A stretch of DNA of 64,000 nt from Phoenix dactylifera (Eukaryota > Streptophyta > Magnoliopsida > Arecales > Arecaceae), in contig NC_052399.1 in assembly GCF_009389715.1 (NCBI RefSeq), positions 5,830,585 to 5,894,584 on the forward strand. Reading direction: 5' to 3'. Numbering within the stretch: position 1 is the first letter of the stretch; each line of letters starts with the position of its first letter. The position numbers and the translations under genes are program-made. Below are positions 22,571-33,400 of the stretch, piece by piece. Below the pieces are notes generated by a model, which searched no databases, had not been told where the DNA came from, and saw only the letters and a program-made list of their open reading frames with translations.

Positions 22571-23594
22571 TTAGAGGGTAGCAAAGCTTTAAAGACCATT
22601 GGGAGTAAGGGCAGATTTAGAGAATTGGCTTCGCAAAATAAATAGCTATTTGGGAGCATTTCAAATATTTATATTTTTTTCTTAAAATATATATATAAAT
22701 AGATAAAAAATACTAAATCACACGAGTAAATTCATATTTCATAGCAAAACTATTTTCATTAAAAATATTCATAGAACTATTTTTTATAATAAAGCATTAT
22801 TTTCATAATACTATGCAGATCCATAATTTTAAAAAAAATGACATCTTTACTGGCAATACCATATGCATAAAAAACATGATCATTTTAAAAATAATAATGA
22901 GTCTAAGATCTACTTACCTCTTTCACCTTAGATCATCAGACATCACTAGGCAAATCTGCTGAACCTATTTAAAAATATTAAAAGCAAAATTAATTTCTAT
23001 TCAATAATTTTAATTGAATTAAAAATAATAAGAGAAGGTTTGATCAAGAGAATAGTGGTTCCAAATGGGTCGGACTAAACGGTTCACTTAATGAATTATA
23101 GGGCACGGTCTCGATTGAGGTCAAGATCATTCAACAAGATTTATCAATAGTGGTTTCAGAAACACTCAATATGGCCAAGGTGATCAGTCCGATAGGCGGC
23201 CTAGGCACTAGGGCAGTTTAGGGTCTCTTTATAGACATCAATCTGGATTCATAGGATAGAAAGGTGGGACCCTTCACTGGGGTCTATAGGTCTTTTATAG
23301 AGAGAAAGAGAGATTAGGAGAGAAAGAAGAGAGGAAATAAGAGAGAGAAAGAGAGGGAAGAGATATTTCTGAGAGTTTTAATTTCTGATAAAACTAGTAA
23401 AATCATTTTCTTTCTGCACTAAACTCTGTTTGTGATGGATTATCTCATGCAGAAAAAAAAAGCAAGCCATGGAGGAAGATTGCAATAGGTATTGAACACC
23501 AACCCAATCTCTTCAAAGTTTTTTCATCTTTCTAAACATCATGAGAAGTCATTTTTTGGTACAGCATTGCAAGGATAGGTACTTCATGAGATGT
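22571..23594. other. AT-rich intron sequence, unclassified
   Basis: By analogy with copy 1, an ectodomain exon would be expected just upstream of the LINE at 23.7 kb. None is seen. The stretch is AT-rich to about 23000, then has a GA-rich patch (23297-23365). Nothing else was recognised. Confidence 0.4.
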
Positions 23595-24298
23595 TTTTTT
23601 TAAAAAAAAAAATGGCAGCTCCCGGACATACTTTATGGACCGTAAAATAGAACAAAGAAAACCCTCAAAGATAGTTATCTAGCATCTTAGGAATTTCTTT
23701 TTTTTTTATTGAAAGGGAGGCAAGATGAGCCGCCCGTTTTTAATTAAATCAATAGAAAAAATTACATCAGAGAGGAGCAATGAAGAATTACAAGATTCAG
23801 GAGAAAACAGAGGACATAGGAAAAGTCAAAAAGCACATAATCTTCCAAAGCAACAGCAGCAGCCCGGCATGAATATCATGCTGATATATACAGGATGCTC
23901 TGTTCCAGAAATGACCTTGCCAACACTAACCAGCCATTGGTCAATTGCTATGAATCCGGCCAAATCATCTAACATGAATTGCATGATACTAGGAAACCTT
24001 CAACCAACAGCATCGGATCAAACAACCAAATAGAGGGATTTAATCATCCTGCAGAGAGGAAGGAAGGGCTTTGACTCTACTACTAATCTTCCCAAAAACC
24101 AACAAGAGCTTTTGATTGCATACAAATTGACCAGTCATTGAAAAATTGAAGACTAGCATAAGCGATAGAAGTGATGGAAGATTCTCTGTGGAGAAAGATA
24201 CATGCATTTCTCAACTTCCAACAAGTCCAAATCATGGCCAAGAACAACATAGGAATAATAGGCTGAAAAGCTTTAGGGAAGTTTCTGAATCTCCAATA
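23595..24298 (-). mobile_element. second copy of the intronic LINE with its left flank
   Basis: Closely matches 7047-7640, including about 100 bp of non-LINE flank (ATGGCAGCTCC[AC]GGACATAC), the target copy GCATCTTAGGAATTTC at 23682-23697 and the poly(A) end. The minus strand reads MIWTCWKLRNACIFLHRES. It retains two short stretches missing from copy 1 (near 23880 and 24045) but loses homology at about 24298, where copy 1 continues into the zf-RVT region. Confidence 0.85.
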
Positions 24299-24723
24299 CA
24301 AATTAAAATGGGGCTTAGGTCCCATTTTTTTATTTCGCAATATTTAAGTAAAATCGGTAAGTGATTTTCCGACTTCACTTAAAAGTCACGAAGCCGCTCG
24401 CTCTCCCTTTTTCTCTTTTTTCTTCTTCTTTTTTTTCTTCGTTGATGAGTTTCGTTTCCGTTGCCGGAACTATCCCGGTCTACCGCCGGGATGGCTCGGT
24501 TCAACTCGAATCGCCTGGTTCGGGACGGTTCCCCCGACCCTATTTAAGCCCATTTCTTGAAGCAAAAGTTAAATTTTCAAGATGACCATGGGCATTCTAG
24601 TAGTTATTTCTTCCCATCTTTTCTTTAATATTATTAATTATAAATCGATAATGTTAAAGGTTATTTGTAAGTATCTTCTTAGCATTGGCATTTTTCAGTC
24701 ATGAACTCATACTCTCTTTGTAG
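24299..24723. other. intron end upstream of kinase exon 2
   Basis: Contains a pyrimidine tract (24395-24440), a GC-richer repeat-like patch (24455-24545) with GGTTCGGGACGGTTCC-like sequence, then AT-rich sequence up to the acceptor CTCTTTGTAG at 24714-24723. No coding sequence is seen. Confidence 0.45.
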
Positions 24724-25844
24724 GTTCAGCAGCACTTACCGGTGGTCTCCTTTTGGCATGCCTTTTATCCTTTCTCTACTTACGCCAGCATGAAAAACTT
24801 CCCAACTCAATCTTCTTTTGGAGAAAAAAATCAGATAATTCACAGAATATTAAAGCCTTTCTGGAGAGATATGGATCTTTTGCTCCAAAAAAATACAGGT
24901 ACAAAGATGTGAAAAAGATCACCAGAAAATTTCACGAAAAACTAGGACAAGGTGGTTATGGCACTGTATTCAAAGGTACTCTCATGGATGGTCGTTTGGC
25001 TGCTGTAAAGATCTTATCAGACTCCAAGGGTGATGGAGAGGAATTTGTTAATGAGGTTGCAAGCATAGGTAGGACCTCTCATGTGAACATTGTTAGTCTG
25101 CTGGGCTTTTGTTCAGAGGGGTCCAAAAGAGCACTTATTTATGAATTCATGCCCAATGGATCACTAGATAAGTACATATACTCAGAGAAATCAATTCTTG
25201 GTCAGGAGATGTTATACCAAATAGCAACTGGCGTAGCCCAAGGTTTAGCATACCTGCATCGTGGGTGCAACACACGTATAGTACATTTCGATATTAAACC
25301 TCATAATATCCTACTAGACCAGGAATTTTGTCCGAAGATATCTGATTTTGGGTTGGCTAAGTTATGCCCGCAAAAAGTTAGCATACTTTCCATGGCAGAT
25401 ACCAGAGGAACGATCGGCTATATTGCCCCGGAAGTTTTCTCAAGAAATTTTGGAGTTGTCTCTAGTAAATCTGATGTATATAGCTATGGAATGATGTTGT
25501 TGGAAATGGTTGGAGGAAGAAAGAATATAGATGTTGGAGCTGGGGAAACTAGTGAAATTTATTTTCCACATTGGATTTATAAGCATCTTGAGCAAGATGG
25601 AGGTCTACAAGCTTATGGTGTAACAGTGGAAACTGAAGAAATCGCAAGAAAGATGATACTAGTTGGACTATGGTGCATACAAACAAACCCAGAAAATCGA
25701 CCTTCCATGAGCATGGTGGTAGATATGTTGCAGGGAAGCCTAAGTGACTTGCAACTCCCTCCAAATCCAGTTCTATCTTCTCCTCAAGTTCGATCTCCTC
25801 CTCAAGGATCATTGATTGATTCATCAGCAGAAATGACTGCCTGA
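24724..25844 (+). CDS. LRK10-like receptor kinase 2, exon 2 (transmembrane and kinase domain)
   Basis: The acceptor TTTGTAG|GT opens a phase-1 exon compatible with the donor at 16390. It encodes a membrane span ([14 protein letters not shown]), then a kinase with [16 protein letters not shown] lysine (25008), [10 protein letters not shown] (Asp codon 25290; non-RD, Phe before Asp), DFG (25344), GYIAPEVFS and the WCIQ...NRPSM motif. The stop is at 25844, and AATAAA lies about 70 bp on (25915). The domain is complete and uninterrupted, and nearly the same as the kinase of gene 1, marking a tandem duplication. The C-terminal tail is Ser/Pro-rich and more divergent. A plasma-membrane receptor kinase role is inferred from the family. 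Confidence 0.94.
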
Positions 25845-26799
25845 TATGTTTTGACTCCCTGTGGAAAGTACGAATTTTCTTTTGGTGTAGCAAAAAACAC
25901 ATGATTCAGCTTATAATAAATAAATATGGAAGCTTAACTGAAATGATTTACTTTTATACTTTTAGAGATGGCTTTATGTGTATGCTTCCTCCAACTGTCA
26001 TTGTTACAGTAATCAAGCATTGCAGTCTCTCTGTGCTTTCTCCAAAAATAACTCTCTGCGATGTGGGCATGCAAACTTTAAACAATAAACCAGTATTGCA
26101 AATTGGTTAACAAAAACAAGAATTACTTGGTCATGAATATAGGATGCTGAAAGAATGTATTTTTCTGTACATTGTGATCTTTATATGTTGTCGTGTTTAG
26201 CCACTGACAGAGAAATGAGAGAAGTAATTTTTCTGTTCTAGTCCATCGTACCAATTGAGTTTTCTTTTTCTTTTCTTCTCCTTTTTGCCCCCATTGAGCA
26301 GACATTTGAGGATACATTCTAGTGATCGCATAGGAAGTGCCAATTACATGGTACATGATTCGTTTTCCAAATATTCGTGTATTTGAAAGTATGTACGAGA
26401 TGAATTACTGCTCCCAATAACATGAGAGTTCCATCATATATATCAGCCACTGCCATGGGGGAAGCAGAGCGGTGAGTTGTTAAAACGGTGTGGTAGTATT
26501 GTAGTAAACATATTGTGGAGTCGTAGGTGTCACTTTGCAAGCAGACAAATAAAACAGTAGAATTGGAAGACTCTGAGCTGATTCTAATTGTATTTTGCTG
26601 GAGAAAATGTGTGCATCATTTGTTGTTGTTATTTTGAATTTTGATTGCTCTACAACATGTCATAATGAGATTCTATAGCACCTGATCTAAAACAATGTCA
26701 AAACGTTGGATATTCATGTGCATTCTACTAAAAAAACAATATCTAAAGTCTTTTAAGAAATTCCAAAACTTTATATGCAAATGGAAATCCAAAAGCATT
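25845..26799. other. 3' flank of kinase gene 2, homologous to that of gene 1
   Basis: Patches match the gene 1 flank in order: TAAACCAG...ATTGCAAAT...GGTTAA near 26090 (gene 1, 11890), GGATGCTGAAA near 26142 (11960), TGTGATCTTTATATG near 26175 (12315), and TCTACTAAAAAAACAATATC to AAAAGCATTTACC at 26723-26803 (13722-13797). No gene is recognised. Confidence 0.65.
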
Positions 26800-26804
26800 T
26801 ACCC

Positions 26805-27013
26805 TGTTGAAATAATTAGCGAAGAAGAGAAAAATAAGAGAATCGTATTTTTGCTCGTCTTTACAATGTACAGGAGCAATCTTTATATAGTATTAGGAGG
26901 CTGACGAAGTTTGGTAAGGCTGACTAAAGCACAATCAATCACAAATCAATCAAGGTGAAGTTTAGTAAGGCCAACTAAGTTTGGCATAAACAATCAATCA
27001 ATGGATTCTAAGA
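26805..27013 (-). repeat. 3' LTR of the gene-carrying element
   Basis: It starts TCTTAGAATCC (a mutated TGTTAG) directly after the polypurine tract and ends TTTCAACA. A TATA box (CTATATAAAG) lies about two-thirds along. Length 209 bp. Confidence 0.85.
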
Positions 27014-27284
27014 TCCTTCTTCAAACTCAAAGTGGTAAAGTGGACACCAACTTGAGTTTGAAAACAATAGAGCAAAAGATGCGAGGAGGATGAGCTTTGT
27101 TGAAGATGTCCGCAGCAAGAACAAATCTCAAAGAGAATGCAATCGAAGCTCAATGATGCTTGTAGACGAAAGCACCATAAAAGAAGAGCAAGAGACCTCG
27201 AACTAGATGATGAAGAAGCCGAGGGCAGCAAATAAAGCTGGAGATTAAGGACTGGAGCGGTGTCATGCAAATATATGCCTCCAT

Positions 27285-27440
27285 GATCGAGAGCGGGACC
27301 GTGCGCCTGCCAAGTTTATCTTTGCCAAGATTCTGACAGTACGATGTGGCGCGTTGCTCCTACTTGATCGAGAGCAGGACCGCGCCTGCCAAGTTTACTT
27401 TCGCCAAGCTTCTGACGGTACGGTGTGGCGTACGTCGCCG
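27285..27440. repeat. two-copy direct repeat, ~81 bp
   Basis: GATCGAGAGC[GA]GGACCG begins each copy (27285 and 27366), followed by GCGCCTGCCAAGTTTA, TCTGAC[AG]GTACG and TGTGGCG. It lies inside the LTR element, next to the 55-bp array. Confidence 0.8.
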
Positions 27441-27441
27441 C

Positions 27442-27840
27442 CTCCTCCATGAAGGAACAAGAGCACTAGAAGCGGGTGCTCGGGGAGGTTAACTCGCTCA
27501 TCTCCAAAGAAACAAGAACACCAGAAGCTGATGCTCAGGAAGCGTAACTCCCTCATCTCAGAAGGAACAGGAGCACCAGTAGCGGGTACTCAGGGAGCTT
27601 AACTCCCTCATCTCCAGAAGAACAGGAGCACCGAAAACGGGTGATCAAGGAGCTTAACTTTCTCATCTCGGGAGGAACAGAAGTACTAGAAGCAGATACT
27701 CGAGGAGCTTAACTCCCTTATCTTCGAAGGAACAGAAGCACCAAAAGCGGATGCTCAGGGAGCTTAACTCCCTCATCTCCGGAAGAACAGGATTACCAAA
27801 AGCAAGTACTCGAGGGGTTTAACTTCCTCATCTCTAGAGA
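27442..27840. repeat. 55-bp minisatellite, seven copies
   Basis: The landmark CTCATCTC (or a close variant) falls at 27442, 27497, 27552, 27607, 27662, 27717, 27772 and 27827, an exact 55-bp period. The core includes GGAACAGGAGCACCA and AGGGAGCTTAACTCCC. The period is not a multiple of three, so the array is not a repeating peptide. No spacers separate the units. Confidence 0.92.
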
Positions 27841-27849
27841 AACAGGAGG

Positions 27850-28330
27850 TTTAAGTATAGACGGAGACGATGTCGGGTCTGAAGCTGCTCATGACGGTGC
27901 GGGCCATGCTGAGGCCCATCGTGCTGGGCGAAGCCGAACATCTGCTCACGGATGGCCTGGAAGGAATGCCAAGGGTCCGAGTCCACGAAGATGCTGCTCT
28001 CTTCTGCACTGCCCTCTTCTTGCCTGGGTTTCGGAAGCAATAAGGGAGCCGGTGGTGAGGGAGAGGGTGGATAAGCAAGGGTAAAGGAAGGCATTGAGGA
28101 CCTTCTTGTTATAGATGTTGAACACCACGTTGAGAGCCCACTAGGTGGCGAAGTAGATCTCACGGTACCAAGGTCCATAGGGTGCTTTATGAGCTGGAAG
28201 TAGTCATGGAGGCCCATGCCCACCACATCCACAGCGGAATTGAACCATATGCTCTTCTTGTTCTTCATCAGCTTCGTCAAGACCTGGCCGCACTTCTTCA
28301 TCATTGCAGAGAGAAGAAGTGCTCGAGGAG
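27850..28330 (-). pseudogene. GTE-type bromodomain protein fragment inside the LTR element
   Basis: The minus strand from 28304 reads MMKKCGQVLTKLMK, VDVVGMGLHDYFQ and IKHPMDLGTV, the start of a plant GTE (BET-family) bromodomain, which binds acetylated histones in the nucleus. After GTV the frame shifts: the next helix continues in another frame as YFAT-stop-WALNVVFNIYNKK. The domain is thus broken and its second half lost. The GC-rich sequence upstream (to about 28650) may be the parent gene's 5' region. There is no NET domain. As a captured and broken copy it cannot make a working bromodomain. Confidence 0.85.
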
Positions 28331-28656
28331 ACTGTGGACGCGCTCGGGGAGAGATTCCTCCTCCGGATCAGACACACGGCGGCGGCGCGGAGACGTGAAC
28401 AGGCACTCGGTGACGGAGCGCACGGGGGGCGGCTCCTTTCTCCGCCAGACCGCGACACGGGTTCTTCTCCTCCTTGGATCTGGAAGTGGTCGACGGCAGC
28501 GGAGACACAGGCACGTAGAAGCCGCCGAAGACAGGGGAGCATGAGGCGTCATGAGACCGGGCTCTCCCCTTCTTCCACGATCGGACGCCGGAAGAGACCC
28601 ATGCATAGGACGTCGGCTTGGGAGAAGACGCCCCTGCTGATGCGATGGGGCTTGGG

Positions 28657-28799
28657 TAGGAGCAGCCTTTATATGGTATTAGAACGCTGAGGAAGTTTGA
28701 TAAAACCGATTAAGTTTGACGAAATCAATCATAGATTAATCAAAATAAAGTTTAGTAAAACCGACTAAGTTTGGGACAATCAATCAATAAATTCTAACA
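28657..28799 (-). repeat. truncated 5' LTR of the gene-carrying element
   Basis: It starts TGTTAGAAT and aligns with the first ~143 bp of the 3' LTR, including the TATA box (CATATAAAG) and GCTGCTCCT, then switches abruptly to host-gene sequence. The rest of the LTR and the primer-binding site are missing. The retained TATA box points into the bromodomain fragment. Confidence 0.8.
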
Positions 28800-28804
28800 T
28801 ACCC

Positions 28805-30460
28805 TACATGTACAAGAAGAAGGGAATAGAGGTTTGGAATTCAAATTGGTGTGTCAATGTATTCCCACCAACCACTTCTATTCAAACTTTAATCCCTAAC
28901 CACACAACCCCCCCGCTTGAGCCAGCTATCCATTTTATAAATTTTATTTTTTGGATTAAATAAGGATAAAAGGAGGAAAATCAGATAACCAGACAAGCAA
29001 TCTTCAAATTGAGCTTTTTTGGACCGCTAAGGCTCCACTAATTTTATATTAGAAAAGATTCTAATGTCCCAAGGTTCTATCCATTTAAAATTAGTTAACC
29101 GATCCGAAAAGAACTAAAAATGGCCATTGGTATCTCTCAAACTTATATTCTATCTGATATTTAATCTTGAAAAGGATGTATCCGCATATGAATCTTTACT
29201 TTGTTATATATAATCATACATAAACCAACTAAAACATATAACAAGACAATTTTCAAAACTGAAAAATAAAAGCACATAAAAGACCAATGACTTGACCAAA
29301 TAAAACCCACATCATCATTCCCTTCCCACAGCCACATGATCCTGGAATGGGCAAACCATTCCAGGATAACCCATTCCAGGATCCCCAAGACAGGATAACA
29401 GGGTCGGTTGCAAGTCGCAAGAAAAATTCCAGCCCCTAACCTTTGGTTAAAGGCTTGGGTTCCTTTCTTTGAATCGTATCTTGCACGATTTCAAAGCACT
29501 TCAATTTGTTTGGAGGCGCAATCCGGTTGATGTTGCGAAAGCGAAAGGTACACCCCGAGCCATTCAATAATCCCACTCGGATATGTGTTCGGGTTCGGAT
29601 TCCAAGCGAAAGAATGATTGATCGTCGTCCGTTAGATCATCCCCCATCCCGCTCGCAGAATATTTGTTCATCATCAGTCTGCACAGTTCTCGAAGCGATG
29701 TTTGTAAGATCCACCGGTGGATCCGCGCAAAAAGGTGAATCGCTCTTTTGCGCGACAGATACAACCCCTACCCCTTGGACGCAGAGATGGAGTCTTCCAA
29801 CGGTCAAAAACTAAACGTTATAAGCTACTCTAAATGGCAGTTAACGCGTTCGACAAACCCCTGCCCTTTGACCACATGCAGTAATAAAACGCTGAAATCA
29901 AGGCAAAAACGATAGACCTCCCCGCTTCCCAAGGCTAATTCGGTAATTAAAACACGAGAACGCTAATCTCGACTCCAGGATGGCAATCCAGATATCCGGC
30001 TGCATATCCAATCTCGTCCACACACGTGTCCGAGATTACCCCCACGTGGCGGTATTTCAATCCTCTGATTGTAAAAATCCAGATTCGGAATCGAAACCCC
30101 GGCAATAGAAAACGTATTAATGGTGCTGGCTATCCTAACCGCGTTCCACTTAATTAATCCCAATCCCTAATCCCCTTCCAATTTGATTCCCTTCTTCGTC
30201 CCCTTCTTCTCCGTCTCCTTTGATCTCTCTCTCCTTGCGTTTCATATATCGACGCAAAGATCGCAGCTCTTGTGCCCCTTTCTCCGTTTCGTTTCCTCTC
30301 TTGAAGTCTCTCGAATTCCCGTCCTTCTCCTTGTTCTGCCGTTTTCCGTTACCAATCCCGCCGGATTTTTCTCCGGCCGCCTCCAATTGGATTCTAGGGT
30401 TCAATTGGGATTTCTAGCCGCTAGAATTAGGGTTTCTTTAGTCTTCTAGGGTTTGTACAA
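28805..30460. other. intergenic, including 5' region of the DUF789 gene
   Basis: No gene is seen in 28805-29900. The stretch 30150-30460 is CT-rich, as plant 5' leaders often are, and runs to the ATG at 30461. Confidence 0.5.
30023..30048. promoter_or_regulatory. paired G-box/ABRE-like motifs upstream of DUF789 gene
   Basis: CACGTG occurs at 30023-30028 (ACACGTGTC) and 30043-30048 (CCACGTGGC), 20 bp apart and about 415-440 bp before the ATG. Both extended cores match abscisic-acid-responsive or bZIP/bHLH binding sites. A regulatory role is inferred from motif and position. Confidence 0.5.
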
Positions 30461-33400
30461 ATGTTGGGAACGGACTTGCAGTTCGGGCGCGGCCATGGCG
30501 AGGATCTGTTCTACAACCCCGTCAGGGCTCGCCGGAGTCGCCACCACCACCAGCAGCACTACCAGCAGGGCCCCGAGAAGTCCCGGAACAGCGCCGCCGC
30601 CGGATACTCCCCCGCCCCGCCCCCCGCTCCGAACGACAAGGCCATGGTGGTGGTCCCGGAGTTCCGGGAGCCGGAGAAGCGGGCCAGATTGGAGGAAGAA
30701 CCGTCGAAGCCGGTGGCTTCGCACGCCTCGTCACCAGCCGCCGCGGCGATAACTTCTCCCTGTAATCTACATCGGTTCTTGGAGTCCACAACTCCATCGG
30801 TCCCGGCTCAGTATCTTTCCAAGGTTTGTTCGTTGTAGATTCTTTTTTTAATTTTTGGCATTCTTGGTTCAATCTTGGGGGTTATTTAGGTCTGATTGGT
30901 TTTCAGATGAGGATGAGGGGTTGGAGGACTTGCGATGTGGAGTTCAGGCCGTATTTTGCTTTGGGGGATCTCTGGGAGTCTTTCAAGGAGTGGAGCGCGT
31001 ATGGTGCCGGTGTTCCTCTGGTTCTGAATGGCAGTGATAGCGTTGTTCAGTATTATGTGCCGTATTTGTCAGGCATTCAGTTATACGGTGAATCAAGTAC
31101 GCCATCCATCAATTCTAGGTATCGAACGTTGCACCAGTTCTGGGTTTTTGAATGTCTTTCAGTTCGACCATGAATAGCAACTTTCTTGCTTCTTTAAATG
31201 AATTTATACTGCAGTTTTAATTTGGCTTGTCTGATTGCTTTTCTAGTTTTCTTTCTGTTTTGTCATGGTGCAGTGTTTTTGTGATGTGATGCAGATTCTT
31301 GAAATGTCTGCTATTGATATCATGCCTCGCCCAATTAGTTTTTCCTTTGATAGGAGGAAAATCTGTGTTGATTGGATTGAAGCAATTAGGGTGCTAAACG
31401 CTATTGATTGGTGCTTTGCAGCTGTTGTTTTTGCCTTCATTTTTTAAAAGCTTCCATTATCTAACATTACTTGTATTCTTTGCTTATTTTGAAGAGGTTT
31501 TCAGTGCTTAGAAATGTTTGTGATGGTGGGTGCAGGTTATTCTATAGCTGATTTATATTTTTGAAGTTTTTAATGCTAGGAGACAATTTACATCCTTTCA
31601 AACACATTTTTGTTTTTTCATTCATCATGCAGAACTTGTACTGGGATTCATGGAAGAAAGAAGTTTATTTACATACCTGACATTCTTGGATCTGTTTTTT
31701 TGTGGAAAGGAGTGGTGGTAGTGCTTCATCATTAATGTTTTCTCATGTTTCTTTTGGATTAGCAATATACCATCTTCTTATATGCCATAGGTAAATATTT
31801 ATGACACTCTTCTTTTAAAATGTCAGATTGTTGTACAGTCATTGAGTATGCTGAGGTGGCATATTATACAGCTGGCATGGATTAGAAATATACTTTGGAA
31901 CCGATTAACTACCAGACCTTTATAATATTTCATATATGAAATTTTTGTAGCTTAAGGGCCTGTTTCGATAATCATGTGCAATCCAGCAGGATTCAGGGGA
32001 CCACAGGCTAGGCATGCTGATATTCACAGAATTAATAGGAATACCTTCGAAGTGGGCTAGCTTGAATCCCATAGGGAGGAAAAAAGAGACCTCATGAGCT
32101 CTCTTTTTTTTCTCCCTGTGGGAATAGGCTGGGAGAGATTCGATTGACATAGGCCAGGCCAGGCCTCATATTCTGTGATATTAGAAATCATATTTCCAAT
32201 CTTGAGGATCCAGCAGGATTATTCAAGCAAGCTATGAGGAGGAAGAAACACATCTCTGCAGGGAAGGGAATCAGATTTGTAGATTTTTCTGAACTAGATT
32301 AAACCTATAGTTAAATGAATTTTAATGATAAAGATTTTATGGAGGAAAAGTAATTATATGAATGCAAGTAGTTGACTGTAAAGTTCCATTTCCATACTTT
32401 GAGTATAACTTCTTTGCCAAGATATTTACATATGGAATTTGCCTCATGGCCAAGATAAAATTACATAAAAATGTATAGGTATTTTTGTCTGCTTACCATT
32501 GGCCCCACATGAAAAAGGAATTAAAAGAATAACAAGAAAGGGGTGGCCTCTTGCCCCTGATGACGCCTAAAGGCTTACATCTGCATTGTTTTGTTGTTAT
32601 TTTGCCCAGTCCTCTTTTTAATGCTAAGTGAGCTGAATTCTCAAATACAGGGGTTCACCATTCAAGGCCTCTGTTCAAAGTGATTGGTTTCCATTTTGTT
32701 AGAGTTCGTTGTTGGAATTCTTCACATATCGGAATTTTGCATGTTAGTTATGGATAAGATAAGTCATGTCTGGCCCATGAGATAAAATATGTTGACCTCT
32801 ATTTAGTTAGTACTTAAAATGACAGATCACCCCAACAAAGACAAAAAATTGACCCCTAATTGTTTAAATTGAAGCCATAATTAGATCCCAGAATTGCTCC
32901 ATGTTCCTGCACTGGTTCTCTTTGCTTTCATCCATTATCTTTGACCTGATTCATACTACTTCCATTGGATTAATGAATTGGCTTGAACTGTTGAAGATGA
33001 CCGCCTTGTTCTAATTAATTAACAACTGCAACGGACTATAATGACCTGCAAGAAATTAGAATCAAAGGCCATCATCCATTTCTTTCTTCGTAAGTCATCA
33101 TCTGGTGATTTTGGACCGGATTTATGTTGATTTGCCATGAAGGAAATTGGACTTTTCTGAGTTGGCTTGAGCTGTATATGAGAATGATCTTCTCTACCTC
33201 CCTTCATTTCTCTTAGTTGCAAACTGACTTGTTGCCCCTGGTTGTGGAAAGCATAGGTATTCTTTGCCTATTGGTTTTTTGTAGAATTCTAATTGGCATA
33301 AGAGGTCATATGAGGTGCTGTCATTGGGTCAGCTTTATATCAACTAGCTCCCATTGCACATTGCTAATGGAGAACCTCAAAATATGTTATAGTCACATGA

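Larger units (their letters stand above)
26805..28799 (-). mobile_element. Copia-type LTR element carrying a host GTE bromodomain gene fragment
   Basis: Ends are TG...CA, and the 5-bp target duplication TACCC lies at 26800-26804 and 28800-28804. On the minus strand the order is: truncated 5' LTR (28799-28657), GTE bromodomain fragment (about 28650-27850), 55-bp minisatellite (27840-27442), two ~81-bp repeats, a Copia C-terminal remnant (ADIFNKAHPPRIF, about 27115-27080), polypurine tract GAAGAAGGA, and 3' LTR (27013-26805). The paralogous site beside kinase gene 1 (13791-13816) is uninterrupted, confirming the boundaries. The usual gag-pol interior is missing and host coding sequence replaces it. 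The two LTRs differ at many positions, so the insertion is old. Confidence 0.85.

Noticed and set aside
27442..27840. CRISPR-like regular repeats
   Set aside because: Units are contiguous without unique spacers, diverge internally, and lie inside a plant retroelement.
28204..28690. Several overlapping Arg/Ser/Pro-rich frames upstream of the bromodomain fragment as independent genes
   Set aside because: They overlap on both strands in GC-rich captured sequence within an LTR element. Only the bromodomain frame has recognisable homology.
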